The notes beneath the pieces are model-generated. The model was not told where the DNA came from. It did no database searches and saw only the letters and a list, made by a program, of their open reading frames with translations. From assembly GCA_029339505.1 (NCBI GenBank), contig JAQISU010000164.1, forward strand, positions 1,426,001 to 1,490,000: a stretch of DNA of 64,000 nt. Direction: 5' to 3'. Positions 8,457 through 16,837 of this stretch are shown here, one piece after another. Source of the DNA: Unio delphinus. Taxonomy: Eukaryota > Mollusca > Bivalvia > Unionida > Unionidae. The position numbers were made by a program, and so were the translations under genes. Within the stretch, counting starts at the first letter, position 1. The number at the start of each line of letters is the position of its first letter.

Positions 8457-8952
8457 GGGAGATAAATCCTTTATGGATAAATCCGCACTACAATTCACAC
8501 CCTACCTACTAAGTTCCCTTGTATTATGACGTCAAAGGAATTTGTCGCCTGCTATATTACCTGTACTTGACTAGGCGCGCCCACGTGACTGTAATGGAGA
8601 TATAATGCATGAGTTTTCGATAGAGAATAAAACTTTTTATTGTCACTTGTGGGCTAAAACTGCATTATTAGTTTTATTTATCTACATATCTCATGTGTGG
8701 GGTGGGTGGACTAGCAGTAAAGCAGACAGCTAACTCGTTCTTTTCAGTACAGACGTTCTTTATAATCCACGCATTACCTATGTTCGCTCAGCCGGAACGC
8801 GAGTGTTTCCTATTCATTGAAGTATGTGGGCGTGGTTAAAATTCCTTGTATGTGAATGTATTTTATCTAGAGAATTATAACAGAGTATATAAAACGCTGT
8901 TTTATTAAACAACTGTATTATTTTGTTTAAAATATTTCTCATTGTTGCAGCA

Positions 8953-9216
8953 TAAAATTGTCTATTTTAAAAATCTCTTATTGTTAAGTATACATGTCTT
9001 CCCTCTCCTCTATATTGATCGGTATTCATGTGACCTTCAGTACACACTTCTGTTTCCCACCCTGTATGATCGGTATTTCACTGACGCAGGCATGCGTGAT
9101 TGATATTTACAAACAGTTAAATTAATTTTTTTTTTGTGTACTTAGTATTTTATATTCCTAAATACGATGGATACAGTAAAATTGTCTATTTTAAAAATCT
9201 CTTATTGTTAAGTATA
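8953..9216. repeat. 40-bp direct repeat pair
   Basis: The 40 bases at 8953-8992 recur exactly at 9177-9216, 224 bp apart. The unit starts TAAAATTGTCTATTTTAAAA. The intervening DNA shows no gene. The pair could flank an inserted piece or be a replication or recombination site. Confidence 0.85.
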
Positions 9217-9261
9217 TCAGATATATATATATATATATTAAAAAATCTCTATTCTGTATGA

Positions 9262-9340
9262 CTAGTCCGTGGTGTAATGGTATCGTGTTTGTCTTGTAAA
9301 CATAGCTATCAACTACTACGTGTTCGGTCCCCATAGCAGA
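9262..9340 (+). other. tRNA-like or SINE-head-like sequence
   Basis: A perfect 5-bp anticodon-type stem (9286-9290 with 9298-9302) closes a 7-base loop GTCTTGT, which would place CTT as anticodon. A box A-like TGGTGTAATGG (9270-9280) and a box B-like GTTCGGTCCCC (9322-9332) flank it. The acceptor and T stems do not pair well, so this is not a sound functional tRNA. A decayed tRNA or SINE fragment is more likely. Confidence 0.35.
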
Positions 9341-9411
9341 TACATTATTTGATGGCGAAACGGAAGATGTTTTTTTCTATTAATTGGGGGGGGTGGGGCG
9401 GTCCCCCTCAG

Positions 9412-9522
9412 CCAAACCAACATGGCAACCCATGCTATCGCATTCTCGGTAGCGTGGGTTGGTGTTTTTTTCCAACTCATGCAACCATGAATGAGATTTC
9501 ATGGGTTGCCATGTTGGTTTGG
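9412..9522. repeat. Large imperfect hairpin with nested arm choice
   Basis: The 23 bases at 9412-9434 are exactly complementary to 9500-9522. Part of the left arm (9427-9440) can pair instead with 9447-9460 across a 6-base loop with two mismatches. Two mutually exclusive folds are therefore possible. A G-run and CCCCC tract lie just to the left (9386-9406). Confidence 0.85.
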
Positions 9523-9882
9523 TTTACCACGCCCACATCATACCATCATCGTTCCATTGAATTATAATCCATCCTTAATTAAGTTAATTAAGTATATGTT
9601 ATGCCTAAAATTTGCCGCAACACTCGAGCGGAAATATATGGCATTGTGCCGTCCATGTTGTGACGTCCCCCCAAGCATATCTTCTGGGCGGTCTAAGATG
9701 GCGTTTGCCACCTTAGGCCTCCCTTCCGGAGATGTATGTTTCGGGTCCCCCTTGGGCTTACTTGGATGCGAAGGCACCCAAGGAGTTCCAAAGATGTGTT
9801 GTCATATATGTTTTATTTTTATTAATTAGAGATACAGTATACTATATTTATAAATAAATTTATTTATATAAAAATATAAATA

Positions 9883-10239
9883 ATGGATATCAATGATGTA
9901 AATGCTATAATTGCTGAAATCTCAAATTTAAATAATAAAGGGGTATTATTATCTGAAAGTCTCGACGTTGACAAGATTACCTCGGAATATGAAGATATTG
10001 AATATCTGTCTAGTAAGGGTCGTTATGTTTTACCTAGGATGTACAGGCTCGTGAAAGGAATTCAAAAATCCATTAATGGTTGTTTGTACGGTAACGACAT
10101 TAATTTATTTATAACGCTATTTAGCACCGTTGAAGCAATACGTCAAAAGCTTGGCCAAGAATATCAAAAACGAGCTGAAATTGGTTCTAAAGTTCGTGAT
10201 CTTAGAAAAATGTTAAACGAGGAGCGACCCGTATCTTAA
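9883..10239 (+). CDS. Hypothetical helical protein
   Basis: The 118-aa product starts MDINDVNAIIAE and is rich in charged and leucine/isoleucine residues, consistent with an all-helical fold. There are no cysteine clusters, membrane segments or motifs I recognise. It is preceded by a very AT-rich segment with TATA-like runs (9840-9880) and converges on the next gene, with a hairpin between the two 3' ends. Confidence 0.55.
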   Translation: MDINDVNAIIAEISNLNNKGVLLSESLDVDKITSEYEDIEYLSSKGRYVLPRMYRLVKGIQKSINGCLYGNDINLFITLFSTVEAIRQKLGQEYQKRAEIGSKVRDLRKMLNEERPVS

Positions 10240-10246
10240 CCACGTG

Positions 10247-10327
10247 AGTGTTACTAAAAAATAATATAGGCTTTCGTAAATAATTTAAATAATTTATTTA
10301 TTTTTTTTTAGCGTTTTTTGTAACACT
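10247..10327. terminator. Hairpin between convergent genes, candidate bidirectional terminator
   Basis: AGTGTTAC (10247-10254) pairs with GTAACACT (10320-10327), and AAAAAA (10256-10261) with TTTTTT (10314-10319), leaving one bulged T. The AT-rich loop is 52 bases. It sits between the ends of the genes at 9883-10239 (+) and 10330-10608 (-). Function is inferred from position. Confidence 0.4.
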
Positions 10328-10329
10328 TG

Positions 10330-10608
10330 TTACATAGGATTTTCTCCTGAAAGGATACTCATCAGTTTGGACTTGCTCATGCAGTTATGTGCATAATGGA
10401 TGATCTGGTCGTAGTAGCAAGTAATCACCGCGACGCCTCCATTTTCACGTAATTGTTCTTGTTGCCGCGTCGTTAACACAAATCGTTCATCGCCATTCTC
10501 AGATATTACAATTCTGAAATCCCCAGCGATGTTATTTCTGAAACACTCGCGAATAGCGTCGTACAGTTTAACCCTGTCGAAGATGAATACGTTAGCTTGA
10601 TGGTACAT
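10330..10608 (-). CDS. Hypothetical protein
   Basis: The 92-aa product starts MYHQANVFIFDRVK. It looks like a small mixed alpha/beta protein with no signal peptide, zinc cluster or motif that I recognise. It diverges from the gene at 10702. Its upstream region has a tandem pair of TTATTTAATAACTAAG units (about 10609-10640), which may be promoter elements. Confidence 0.5.
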   Translation of the reverse strand: MYHQANVFIFDRVKLYDAIRECFRNNIAGDFRIVISENGDERFVLTTRQQEQLRENGGVAVITCYYDQIIHYAHNCMSKSKLMSILSGENPM

Positions 10609-10675
10609 TATTTAATAACTAAGTTATTTAATAACTAAGCTTTTAATTATGATGGAAACCCTCCGGATTTCACAT

Positions 10676-10687
10676 TTGAAAATTTAG
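10676..10687 (+). promoter_or_regulatory. TTGAAAA...TAG motif, copy 1
   Basis: TTGAAAATTTAG ends 14 bases before the ATG at 10702. It is one of five similar motifs placed 11-19 bases ahead of right-half genes. Confidence 0.45.
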
Positions 10688-10701
10688 TTCACAAACAATA
10701 T

Positions 10702-11694
10702 ATGGTTGGTGAATCGCTTACAACTAGATTAGCCCGAGAGCGGCTAGCAGCAATTAAAAAGTTTATACCGGTTCGAGACAGAGTTCGCGAGAAACTTCAA
10801 CAACGACAACAAGCGCAGACTGACTTTTCTGTGTCAAGTGAACAACTGTTCGCCCCGGTAACTAAGGCGACCAGCGATGTGAAAACAGCAACTGAACGAG
10901 CAATATACGGAGATATTCCTAAGGAAGGCAAGCGACGAGAAGTGCCTGTTCTTGGTGTGCTTGAAAAGATAGCAGCAGAGACCGGACAAACACGCGCAGG
11001 GATACAACAGTTATCCAGTGATATAAAAACTCAACAAGAGTATGAACAACTAGCTGATATTGATGATGAAACTCAAAGAGTTTCCACACCTGAACCACAA
11101 CCTGTTGATGTCGTCACCCCAAGAGGTGTTTCCTTTATAGACAAACTCACCGAAGGAGCTATAGCAGAAATCAAACGACCTCAATTAATAAAACCCGAAC
11201 ATTATAAGATTTTTGGTGATTTCGCCGCCCAAAGCTTTCATTCCAGAAAAGAATTTTTAAAAGACGAGTATAAAAACAGTAGAATAAGCCGAGATGAATG
11301 GGCTGATTGGTTGTATAAAACGAATAAGGGTGTTGGCCGTTTAAATAAAAGAGAATTGGGATATAAAGAATTTAGAAGGGGAATTGAAGAGTATGATGAA
11401 ACTGGTACAACTTTGAAAACAAGCGGAAAAGGATATTCGATTAAAAATCCAAAGGATGTATTTGACTCTACCGTGACATGTCCTGGTAACATTCTCAGTG
11501 ATATATCACGGTTAGAGGTTCTCATCGGAGGGAAACGAGCCGGAAATAACTCCGTCGAGATAATTAACGAGGCCGCTGATATCTGTAGACGATTATTTGC
11601 TGGTGGTATCATGGACATTAATGTATATCGAGAACTTATTGCTGAATTAGTTGAAAATCACAACGATGAAAATCTTATGGATGTAAGCGATTGA
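10702..11694 (+). CDS. PX-like putative structural protein
   Basis: The 330-aa protein has a charged, glutamine-rich, helix-prone N-terminal half (residues 1-130, probable coiled coil), a proline-rich linker (about 133-150) and a C-terminal domain with aromatic and basic residues (about 165-300). Position at the start of the virion block and size resemble the PX protein of Polintons, but I see no diagnostic motif. No membrane segment or catalytic motif is visible. A capsid-associated or scaffold role is inference. Confidence 0.5.
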   Translation: MVGESLTTRLARERLAAIKKFIPVRDRVREKLQQRQQAQTDFSVSSEQLFAPVTKATSDVKTATERAIYGDIPKEGKRREVPVLGVLEKIAAETGQTRAGIQQLSSDIKTQQEYEQLADIDDETQRVSTPEPQPVDVVTPRGVSFIDKLTEGAIAEIKRPQLIKPEHYKIFGDFAAQSFHSRKEFLKDEYKNSRISRDEWADWLYKTNKGVGRLNKRELGYKEFRRGIEEYDETGTTLKTSGKGYSIKNPKDVFDSTVTCPGNILSDISRLEVLIGGKRAGNNSVEIINEAADICRRLFAGGIMDINVYRELIAELVENHNDENLMDVSD

Positions 11695-11701
11695 TCACTA
11701 A

Positions 11702-11716
11702 TTGAAAAACTACTAG
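11702..11716 (+). promoter_or_regulatory. TTGAAAA...CTAG motif, copy 2
   Basis: TTGAAAAACTACTAG ends 12 bases before the ATG at 11729. The last part is also the core of a palindrome, AAAACTA/TAGTTTT. Confidence 0.5.
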
Positions 11717-11728
11717 TTTTATAACAAG

Positions 11729-12244
11729 ATGATTATACACTATAACCATGATAAACCCGTAAGTGTCTACGTGGTGAACTCACGATTGCCTGTTTATCGC
11801 GCGTGGTACGGAGATGGTTTCGGCAATACCATTGCGGGGTTATTTACAAGAATGGCTCCCAAGGTGGCGCCGTTAGCTAAACAATTATCAATGAAAGCCA
11901 TTGATGCTATCCGTGATAAGGGAATCAATTTCGTTGGAAATCTTGCAGGAAAGGCATTTTCTGCCGCGAAAGATAAAATAGCATCATTGGTACGAAAGAA
12001 ACCACGAATGACTTCGTCATCGATGACTTCGTCAGTGGTGAAACCAGGAATGACTTCGTCATTAGTGCTGCCATCAACTACAGTGATGCCTGCAAAAATC
12101 AGCAAAGCAATAAATAACGCAGTGGAAGAAAAACTAGCGCAATTGACTTCGTCACCACCGGTAACAGATAGCGCTATCATGAACGCGATAGCAGGAAGTG
12201 GTTTGAAACAAAAAAGAAATTCGAGGAATTTTCAACGACGATGA
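11729..12244 (+). CDS. pX-like minor virion/core protein
   Basis: The 171-aa basic protein has a segment from about residue 28 with the pattern GDGFGNTIAGLF followed by an alanine- and lysine-rich amphipathic region, then a serine/threonine linker and a basic tail. This resembles adenovirus pX/core-type proteins of adintoviruses. The linker contains repeated MTSS peptides. At DNA level these are copies of a small hairpin TGAC-TTC-GTCA at about 12010, 12024, 12051 and 12145. DNA binding in the virion is inference. Confidence 0.6.
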   Translation: MIIHYNHDKPVSVYVVNSRLPVYRAWYGDGFGNTIAGLFTRMAPKVAPLAKQLSMKAIDAIRDKGINFVGNLAGKAFSAAKDKIASLVRKKPRMTSSSMTSSVVKPGMTSSLVLPSTTVMPAKISKAINNAVEEKLAQLTSSPPVTDSAIMNAIAGSGLKQKRNSRNFQRR

Positions 12245-12290
12245 TTATAAAGAATTAAAACGCTAGCGTTAAACTCTTCGAGTTTCACAA

Positions 12291-12303
12291 TTGAAAACGC
12301 TAG
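12291..12303 (+). promoter_or_regulatory. TTGAAAA...CTAG motif, copy 3
   Basis: TTGAAAACGCTAG ends 11 bases before the capsid ATG at 12315. Just upstream are the palindrome AACGCTAGCGTT (12259-12270) and the hairpin AAACTC-TTC-GAGTTT (12271-12285). Confidence 0.55.
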
Positions 12304-12314
12304 TAATGTTATAA

Positions 12315-13739
12315 ATGTTTAAACGAACAGCTGATCCCGCGTTAGATATGGAAGCCCCAATGCGCAAGGATGATTCCGTCCGCGATTATCAATACTATTC
12401 CTATCATGCAATACAACCCGACCTACGATCGTGAATTGAACTTCAAGTTCAAGATACCAGTAAATACTTTTTACCATGTGAAGCATTTATTGAAGTAGAA
12501 GGAAAACTTGTAACAAATGATGCAGCTGATACCCCATATGCAAATGATTCAAATATCCGAGTTGGTTTCGTCAACAACGGTATAATGGCGTTATTTGAAA
12601 GTGCAAGATATCTCATTGATGGAAAAGAAATTGAATCAATAGACCGCGAGGTTGATGTTGCAACAACAATAATCGGACTATCAAGATACTCCGATGATTA
12701 TACAAGATCGGCTGGTCCATCTATGATGTTTGCAAAGGATACCTCTGATAACGCTGACCACCTTCAATACATTAAAGTGTTAACACCGCAAGACACTTCA
12801 GTTGATAATCAACGAGAAGCAATTAATCCAGAACGTCGAGCTAGACCCGGAGCTGCGTTTGATATTCTCGGAGGCGTTAATGGTAATTTCAATTTAGGAT
12901 TTGCAACACGAAAATTAGCATTGGAAGGACAAGAGAAAAAGTTTTCATGTGCGATTCCACTCCATCACATATTTGGATTCTGCAGAAATGTAAGAAAAGT
13001 TATCTATGGAGCCAAACACACAATCGCATTAGTGCGAAAAGGCAATGACAATGATGCAATTTGGCGTACTGGTGCCGCTGATGGTAAAGTTGTTTTGAGT
13101 AAAATAGTATTATGGATGCCAGTAATGACTCCATCAATTACCACGGAAGAGCGGCTACTTTCGTTTATGGAAACCGGTGGTAAATCATTGCTAAGTTGGC
13201 TAACAACAACGACTGATGCTAAAGAGGATAATGTTAATGGTACATTAACATGGCACCTGGCATCAAAACAAGGCGTTTCAGCTCCACGTCATATATTTAT
13301 AGCGCTGCAGAATCGGAATCGATTAGGTTCCCAAGAACGCAGTCATATGATATTTGATCGGTTAGGGGTAAGTGAGGTTTCACTGAGAATAAACGGACAA
13401 CAAGAACCATCTGAGGATATACAGCTTAATTACGGAAACAACCAAATAGCACGTGTGTATCATCGGATGCTGTCATATATGGGTCGTGATCAAAATGTTG
13501 ATACTGGTTTGCAAATATCTCAGCTCGATTTTAAGAACTTGTATCCAATTTATTACTTTTCACTGGAACATCTTGATTTAACAAGGCAATCCGTTGTTGA
13601 TATACATTTTAGGGCTCGTATAGATCCTGGTGGTGTTGATTATAGAGCGGTTGCTGTTATTCTCAGCGACAAATCAATGTTGTTAGAAGGGGCTGGCGGA
13701 CGAATGAGACTTGTTGATGCACCAGTGGAAAATCTGTAA
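12315..13739 (+). CDS. Double jelly-roll major capsid protein, interrupted by in-frame TGA
   Basis: From ATG 12315 the frame runs 39 codons to TGA at 12432-12434, then continues open in the same frame to the stop at 13739. The long remaining open part has an internal ATG at 12585 (384 aa). Beta-rich segments around IPLHHIFGFC and LDFKNLYPIYYFSLEHL fit the double jelly-roll major capsid family, which forms the hexon-like capsomers. Without the TGA the length would be 474 aa, plausible for the family. The TGA follows TCG, so a CGA to TGA change at a CpG is a simple explanation. Readthrough or a sequencing error are alternatives. The promoter motif at 12291 supports the 12315 start. Confidence 0.8.
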
Positions 13740-13812
13740 ATGAAACTTGAAAAGTTTCCATAGGATTTCCCCAATTAGATCAATTGAAAGAATAAATGTG
13801 TTTTACAATAAA

Positions 13813-14295
13813 ATGCCATATAGTGTTGTTAGTGTCAAGCTGACTGATGGTCAGGTCAAGAAATTAAAATCAAAATCCGCTAAGGAATGTGGAACAACAA
13901 TAACGTTAAAACCAGCGCAGATGTCCGGAGGTACACATAAAATATCATTAACGGATCGTCAAATAAAACATTTCAATGATGCAATGAAAAATAAGCGAGG
14001 AGTTCAAATAGAATTTTCGAAAGCTGCAGTCGCGAACATGATAAAATCAGGTGGTATATTTCCATTGTTAGCCGCAATACCAGCATTGATTGCAGCGGCT
14101 GCCCCAGCGGTGGCGAAGGCGGCAGCGTTGGGAGCCGTTGGGACCGCAGCAGGAATGGCGTTGAAAAAGGCAACTGGGAAAGGATATAAAAAAAAGGGAA
14201 AGGGGTTGTACCTACCAGGAACCCCGTATTCATGGTACAGCGGGAAATCCGTGAACGGATCGGGTCTAAGAAAAATACCAGGAACGGTTTATTAA
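13813..14295 (+). CDS. pVI-like membrane-active minor capsid protein
   Basis: The protein (160 aa from ATG 13813) begins with two short repeats of a pattern seen in Polinton and adomavirus minor proteins (KLTDGQVKKL... and SLTDRQIKHF...). A GG-IFPLLAAIPALI hydrophobic alanine-rich segment follows, then a basic GKGYKKKGKG tail. Adenovirus pVI and its analogues disrupt membranes during entry and are cut by the viral protease, so the role is inferred from that pattern. The frame extends upstream to TTG 13747, but ATG 13813 is the first ATG. A hairpin with GAA loop (13742-13758) lies in the leader. The 3' end overlaps the next gene. Confidence 0.65.
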   Translation: MPYSVVSVKLTDGQVKKLKSKSAKECGTTITLKPAQMSGGTHKISLTDRQIKHFNDAMKNKRGVQIEFSKAAVANMIKSGGIFPLLAAIPALIAAAAPAVAKAAALGAVGTAAGMALKKATGKGYKKKGKGLYLPGTPYSWYSGKSVNGSGLRKIPGTVY

Positions 14296-14801
14296 TTCAG
14301 AAATCTTCGATTTCCGGCCCAATTGTTGAGGAACCTATAGTTGAGGGACCTATGGTTCCTATGTCCAATTTTGATTTAATTGATGCTGCTAAAAAACTAG
14401 CGATAAAAAACTTCAGAGGGGTTTTTATGAGAGATCAATTACCGAGAAAACCAAATAACGTTGAAACCGGTATCATCAATCTTGATAACAGCAGCGGATC
14501 GGGAACTCACTGGGTTGCATACGCGATTGATCCACGTGGGATTGTCTATTTCGATTCATATGGGTTAGCTCCGCCAAGCGAGTTTATGCGGTATATAAAT
14601 TCCTCGATGAAACTCAAAGGGTTTCCGATTTTTTATTCCACGCTGCCAACACAACAATTAAATGATCCACCGATATGCGGCCGTGAAGTATTAAATGTCC
14701 TCGCGGAGATTTCATTAAAATCCTTTGGATCTCCGTGGAAACCACCTCATATTATTGTAAACGAATACACGAGTGGGAAATTACAAGGATCAATAAATTG
14801 A
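14232..14801 (+). CDS. Adenain-type cysteine protease (maturation protease)
   Basis: The frame codes for 189 aa. Catalytic residues of the C5/Ulp1 type are present: H93 in GTHW, D108 in YFDSYG, Q141 or Q142, and C149 in ICGRE. The family processes virion precursor proteins; cleavage of the pVI-like and core proteins is expected. The conserved domain starts with MSNFDLIDAAKKL at codon 44, so ATG 14361 (146 aa) is a likely true start. The first 43 codons overlap the previous gene and contain a PIVEEPIVEGP repeat. The stop codon is part of the next promoter motif. Confidence 0.9.
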   Translation: MVQREIRERIGSKKNTRNGLLIQKSSISGPIVEEPIVEGPMVPMSNFDLIDAAKKLAIKNFRGVFMRDQLPRKPNNVETGIINLDNSSGSGTHWVAYAIDPRGIVYFDSYGLAPPSEFMRYINSSMKLKGFPIFYSTLPTQQLNDPPICGREVLNVLAEISLKSFGSPWKPPHIIVNEYTSGKLQGSIN

Positions 14802-14810
14802 AAACACAAG
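14798..14810 (+). promoter_or_regulatory. TTGAAAA motif, copy 4
   Basis: TTGAAAACACAAG overlaps the protease stop codon and ends 14 bases before ATG 14825. The TAG part is changed to AAG. Confidence 0.4.
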
Positions 14811-14824
14811 TTACGCTAACAATA

Positions 14825-16219
14825 ATGATCGATATTTGGGGACAACCTCTGTCAATGTTGGAACCCACCGAGGAAACATCTGCGGGTTCTATCGAGGATG
14901 TAAAAAAAATAATAGAAGATGAAATCGCTGAGACGTTAAATTTAACAAGTGTTGACCCGAACGAAATAGTTGTATTTCAAGATCGCCAGGGTAAATTGAA
15001 AAGCAGTAATATATCCGTGAATGACATTTTGATACGGCATCGCGCTGCCGCTGAAAACTCTATTGCACTGTATTCCAACGATGGACAACTTAAACCAGGC
15101 GCACTTGTGTCTACGATCACCGACGCGATTGCTACCCACGAACGTGAGCTGAATGATTTTATACGAGGTTATAATAGTTTTCGCAAAAATGTCGTACATA
15201 AATTCTTTGGAACCCCGCTTGTGGTTGGCATGACTCTCGCTGAAATTAAGAACTATCTATCGCTATTCTTCGCTAACAAGGATGCGGGAAGGATGATGAA
15301 TGAAAATGAAATCAAGGCGAATTATCTCGAGATTTCTAAACTAATAGAAGATCAAAAACCCACTAATGACATTGTTGGTAGATTCTTTGGATCCCCACCT
15401 GTGGCAGACTCGACTCTCGCTGAAATCAGTGAGTTTATCGGCAAGCACACTCACAATGCCTACATCGCTAATAATTTCTTTGGTGTCCCGGTTACATCTA
15501 CAATGACTCTCAAAGATATTAATATGTTTATGGCGAGACAAACAACACTTAATACCATCGTGGATAAATTTTTAGGGAGAACACCTGTGTCTGAAACCAC
15601 ATCGTTGACAGGTCCAACCCTCGCTGAAGTTAAAAAAGCTATTGACGAACAAAAGCTCACAAATGAAATGGTTAATAAGTTCTTTGAGGGCAGTAGCCTC
15701 CAAGATATCACGACGAAATTTTCTAACATCGACAACCATATTAAAACCCAAGCACTGATTAGAATCAACGAACTTCTGGTTTCATTCTTTTCTGACAGGT
15801 GGGGGGGGACAATAGATCCTGCCAGAATCAGTGTAAATTATCTCAATATTTCCAACGATCTTCTTGAACTAAAAGAAAACTTTGAAAAGATAAAAATTCC
15901 GCACAAAAAACCTAAAAATATCGTGTATACGGTCAAACATATAATCGAGGATTGGATAAGAGACCAATCTCCTAGAATTACCATCGATCTCTTGTGGGAT
16001 GAGGGGGAAGTGAAGGTTGATGGTATCTATAGGTTAACGTGGGCCTCTATCGATCAATTTAATATGATCATGAACAATAGAACCTACTCTGGTGGAGTCG
16101 CGACGTTAATTATCGAGACTGGCATAACACCAGAATTTTACTTCGTCGCGGTTGATAGCTCCACCATTAGATCAAAAATAGCCTGGTGTTTAGAACTCGT
16201 AGCTCATTTTTCCGACTGA
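14825..16219 (+). CDS. Repeat-containing virion protein, fibre-like candidate
   Basis: The 464-aa protein (start 14825 rather than 14735, because it follows the motif at 14798) has a unique N-terminal domain and a central block of about five degenerate repeats of roughly 37-43 residues built on FFG-x-P-V...TL-x-EI (residues about 120-310). A coiled-coil-like stretch and a beta-rich C-terminal domain of about 90 residues (from RITIDLLWDE) follow. I do not recognise the family. A rod of repeats ending in a globular head is what attachment fibres look like, so a spike or fibre role is a reasonable guess, no more. Confidence 0.55.
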   Translation: MIDIWGQPLSMLEPTEETSAGSIEDVKKIIEDEIAETLNLTSVDPNEIVVFQDRQGKLKSSNISVNDILIRHRAAAENSIALYSNDGQLKPGALVSTITDAIATHERELNDFIRGYNSFRKNVVHKFFGTPLVVGMTLAEIKNYLSLFFANKDAGRMMNENEIKANYLEISKLIEDQKPTNDIVGRFFGSPPVADSTLAEISEFIGKHTHNAYIANNFFGVPVTSTMTLKDINMFMARQTTLNTIVDKFLGRTPVSETTSLTGPTLAEVKKAIDEQKLTNEMVNKFFEGSSLQDITTKFSNIDNHIKTQALIRINELLVSFFSDRWGGTIDPARISVNYLNISNDLLELKENFEKIKIPHKKPKNIVYTVKHIIEDWIRDQSPRITIDLLWDEGEVKVDGIYRLTWASIDQFNMIMNNRTYSGGVATLIIETGITPEFYFVAVDSSTIRSKIAWCLELVAHFSD

Positions 16220-16253
16220 AGTACTAGCAATTCCCGCTAACGATGACAAATAA

Positions 16254-16266
16254 TTGAAAACACTAG
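16254..16266 (+). promoter_or_regulatory. TTGAAAA...CTAG motif, copy 5
   Basis: TTGAAAACACTAG ends 19 bases before ATG 16286. The gene then opens with a small hairpin ATGAC-TTT-GTCAT (16286-16298). Confidence 0.5.
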
Positions 16267-16285
16267 CGGGTTTAAAATAACAACA

Positions 16286-16837
16286 ATGACTTTGTCATCG
16301 ACGCAATGTCGCTATGATCAGGTCAGAGAATTTCAAAATAGACTCAAAACCCTCACTGAGGAGTATCAAATAAAAATAAAAAAATACCGACGAAGAATCA
16401 CCGCAATTGATGTTACTATATACTCGGTGTCAAGCGTTCTCACTGGTGCCGGAATAATACTTGCATCGGTTACAATGATTGCCCCGGTCGTAGTTCCAAT
16501 TTGCATTTCTGCGGTGGCTACAATCTGGGGTATATTAACCGGGATAGCAAAAAAGATATCATCATGCAGCCAGAGTAAACTGCAGAATTACTTACTTCAA
16601 TTTCATATTGCATCAACCGCATACTCGCAATTATCATTGATGATATCGTCGTCACTCGATAATACGATTATATCAGATAGTGAATTCTCAGCGATGGTCA
16701 GTATTTTTGATTCCGCGATATCGAAATTAGAGCGACAACATGAATATAATAACAATGACAACACCGATGGAATCAGAAAACACGAACCCAAAAAAACAAA
16801 AAATGATCTCAATAATATCAACATTACCAGATTGTGA
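16286..16837 (+). CDS. Two-helix membrane protein, function unknown
   Basis: The 183-aa protein has a charged helical N-terminus, two adjacent hydrophobic segments at about residues 48-68 and 70-92 (a helical hairpin), then a serine-rich, asparagine-rich tail. A small membrane protein in this genome position fits Polinton-like elements, but I cannot name it. The last third overlaps a tandem duplication shared with the start of the next gene, so the C-terminus may be recent in origin. Confidence 0.6.
   Translation: MTLSSTQCRYDQVREFQNRLKTLTEEYQIKIKKYRRRITAIDVTIYSVSSVLTGAGIILASVTMIAPVVVPICISAVATIWGILTGIAKKISSCSQSKLQNYLLQFHIASTAYSQLSLMISSSLDNTIISDSEFSAMVSIFDSAISKLERQHEYNNNDNTDGIRKHEPKKTKNDLNNINITRL

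Larger units (their letters stand above)
8457..9882. other. 1.4-kb non-coding region inside the Polinton
   Basis: No convincing gene is present; the open frames at 9349-9567 and 9491-9829 have no recognisable domain and run over hairpin arms. The stretch holds a 40-bp direct repeat pair, a run of TA dinucleotides (about 9220-9240), a tRNA-like piece (9262-9337), a G-run next to a large inverted repeat (9412-9522), and a G+C-richer stretch at 9640-9790. It separates the replication half from the structural half. It could be an origin or control region, or a site of secondary insertions. Confidence 0.6.

Noticed and set aside
9262..9340. Functional tRNA-Lys gene
   Set aside because: Only the anticodon arm is sound; the acceptor and T stems do not pair.
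9349..9829. Open frames in the Polinton non-coding region
   Set aside because: They cross hairpin arms and G/C runs, overlap each other, and show no family signature.
10953..12180. Antisense frames under the PX-like and pX-like genes
   Set aside because: The + strand frames have promoter motifs, proper spacing and family-like features; the antisense ones have none.
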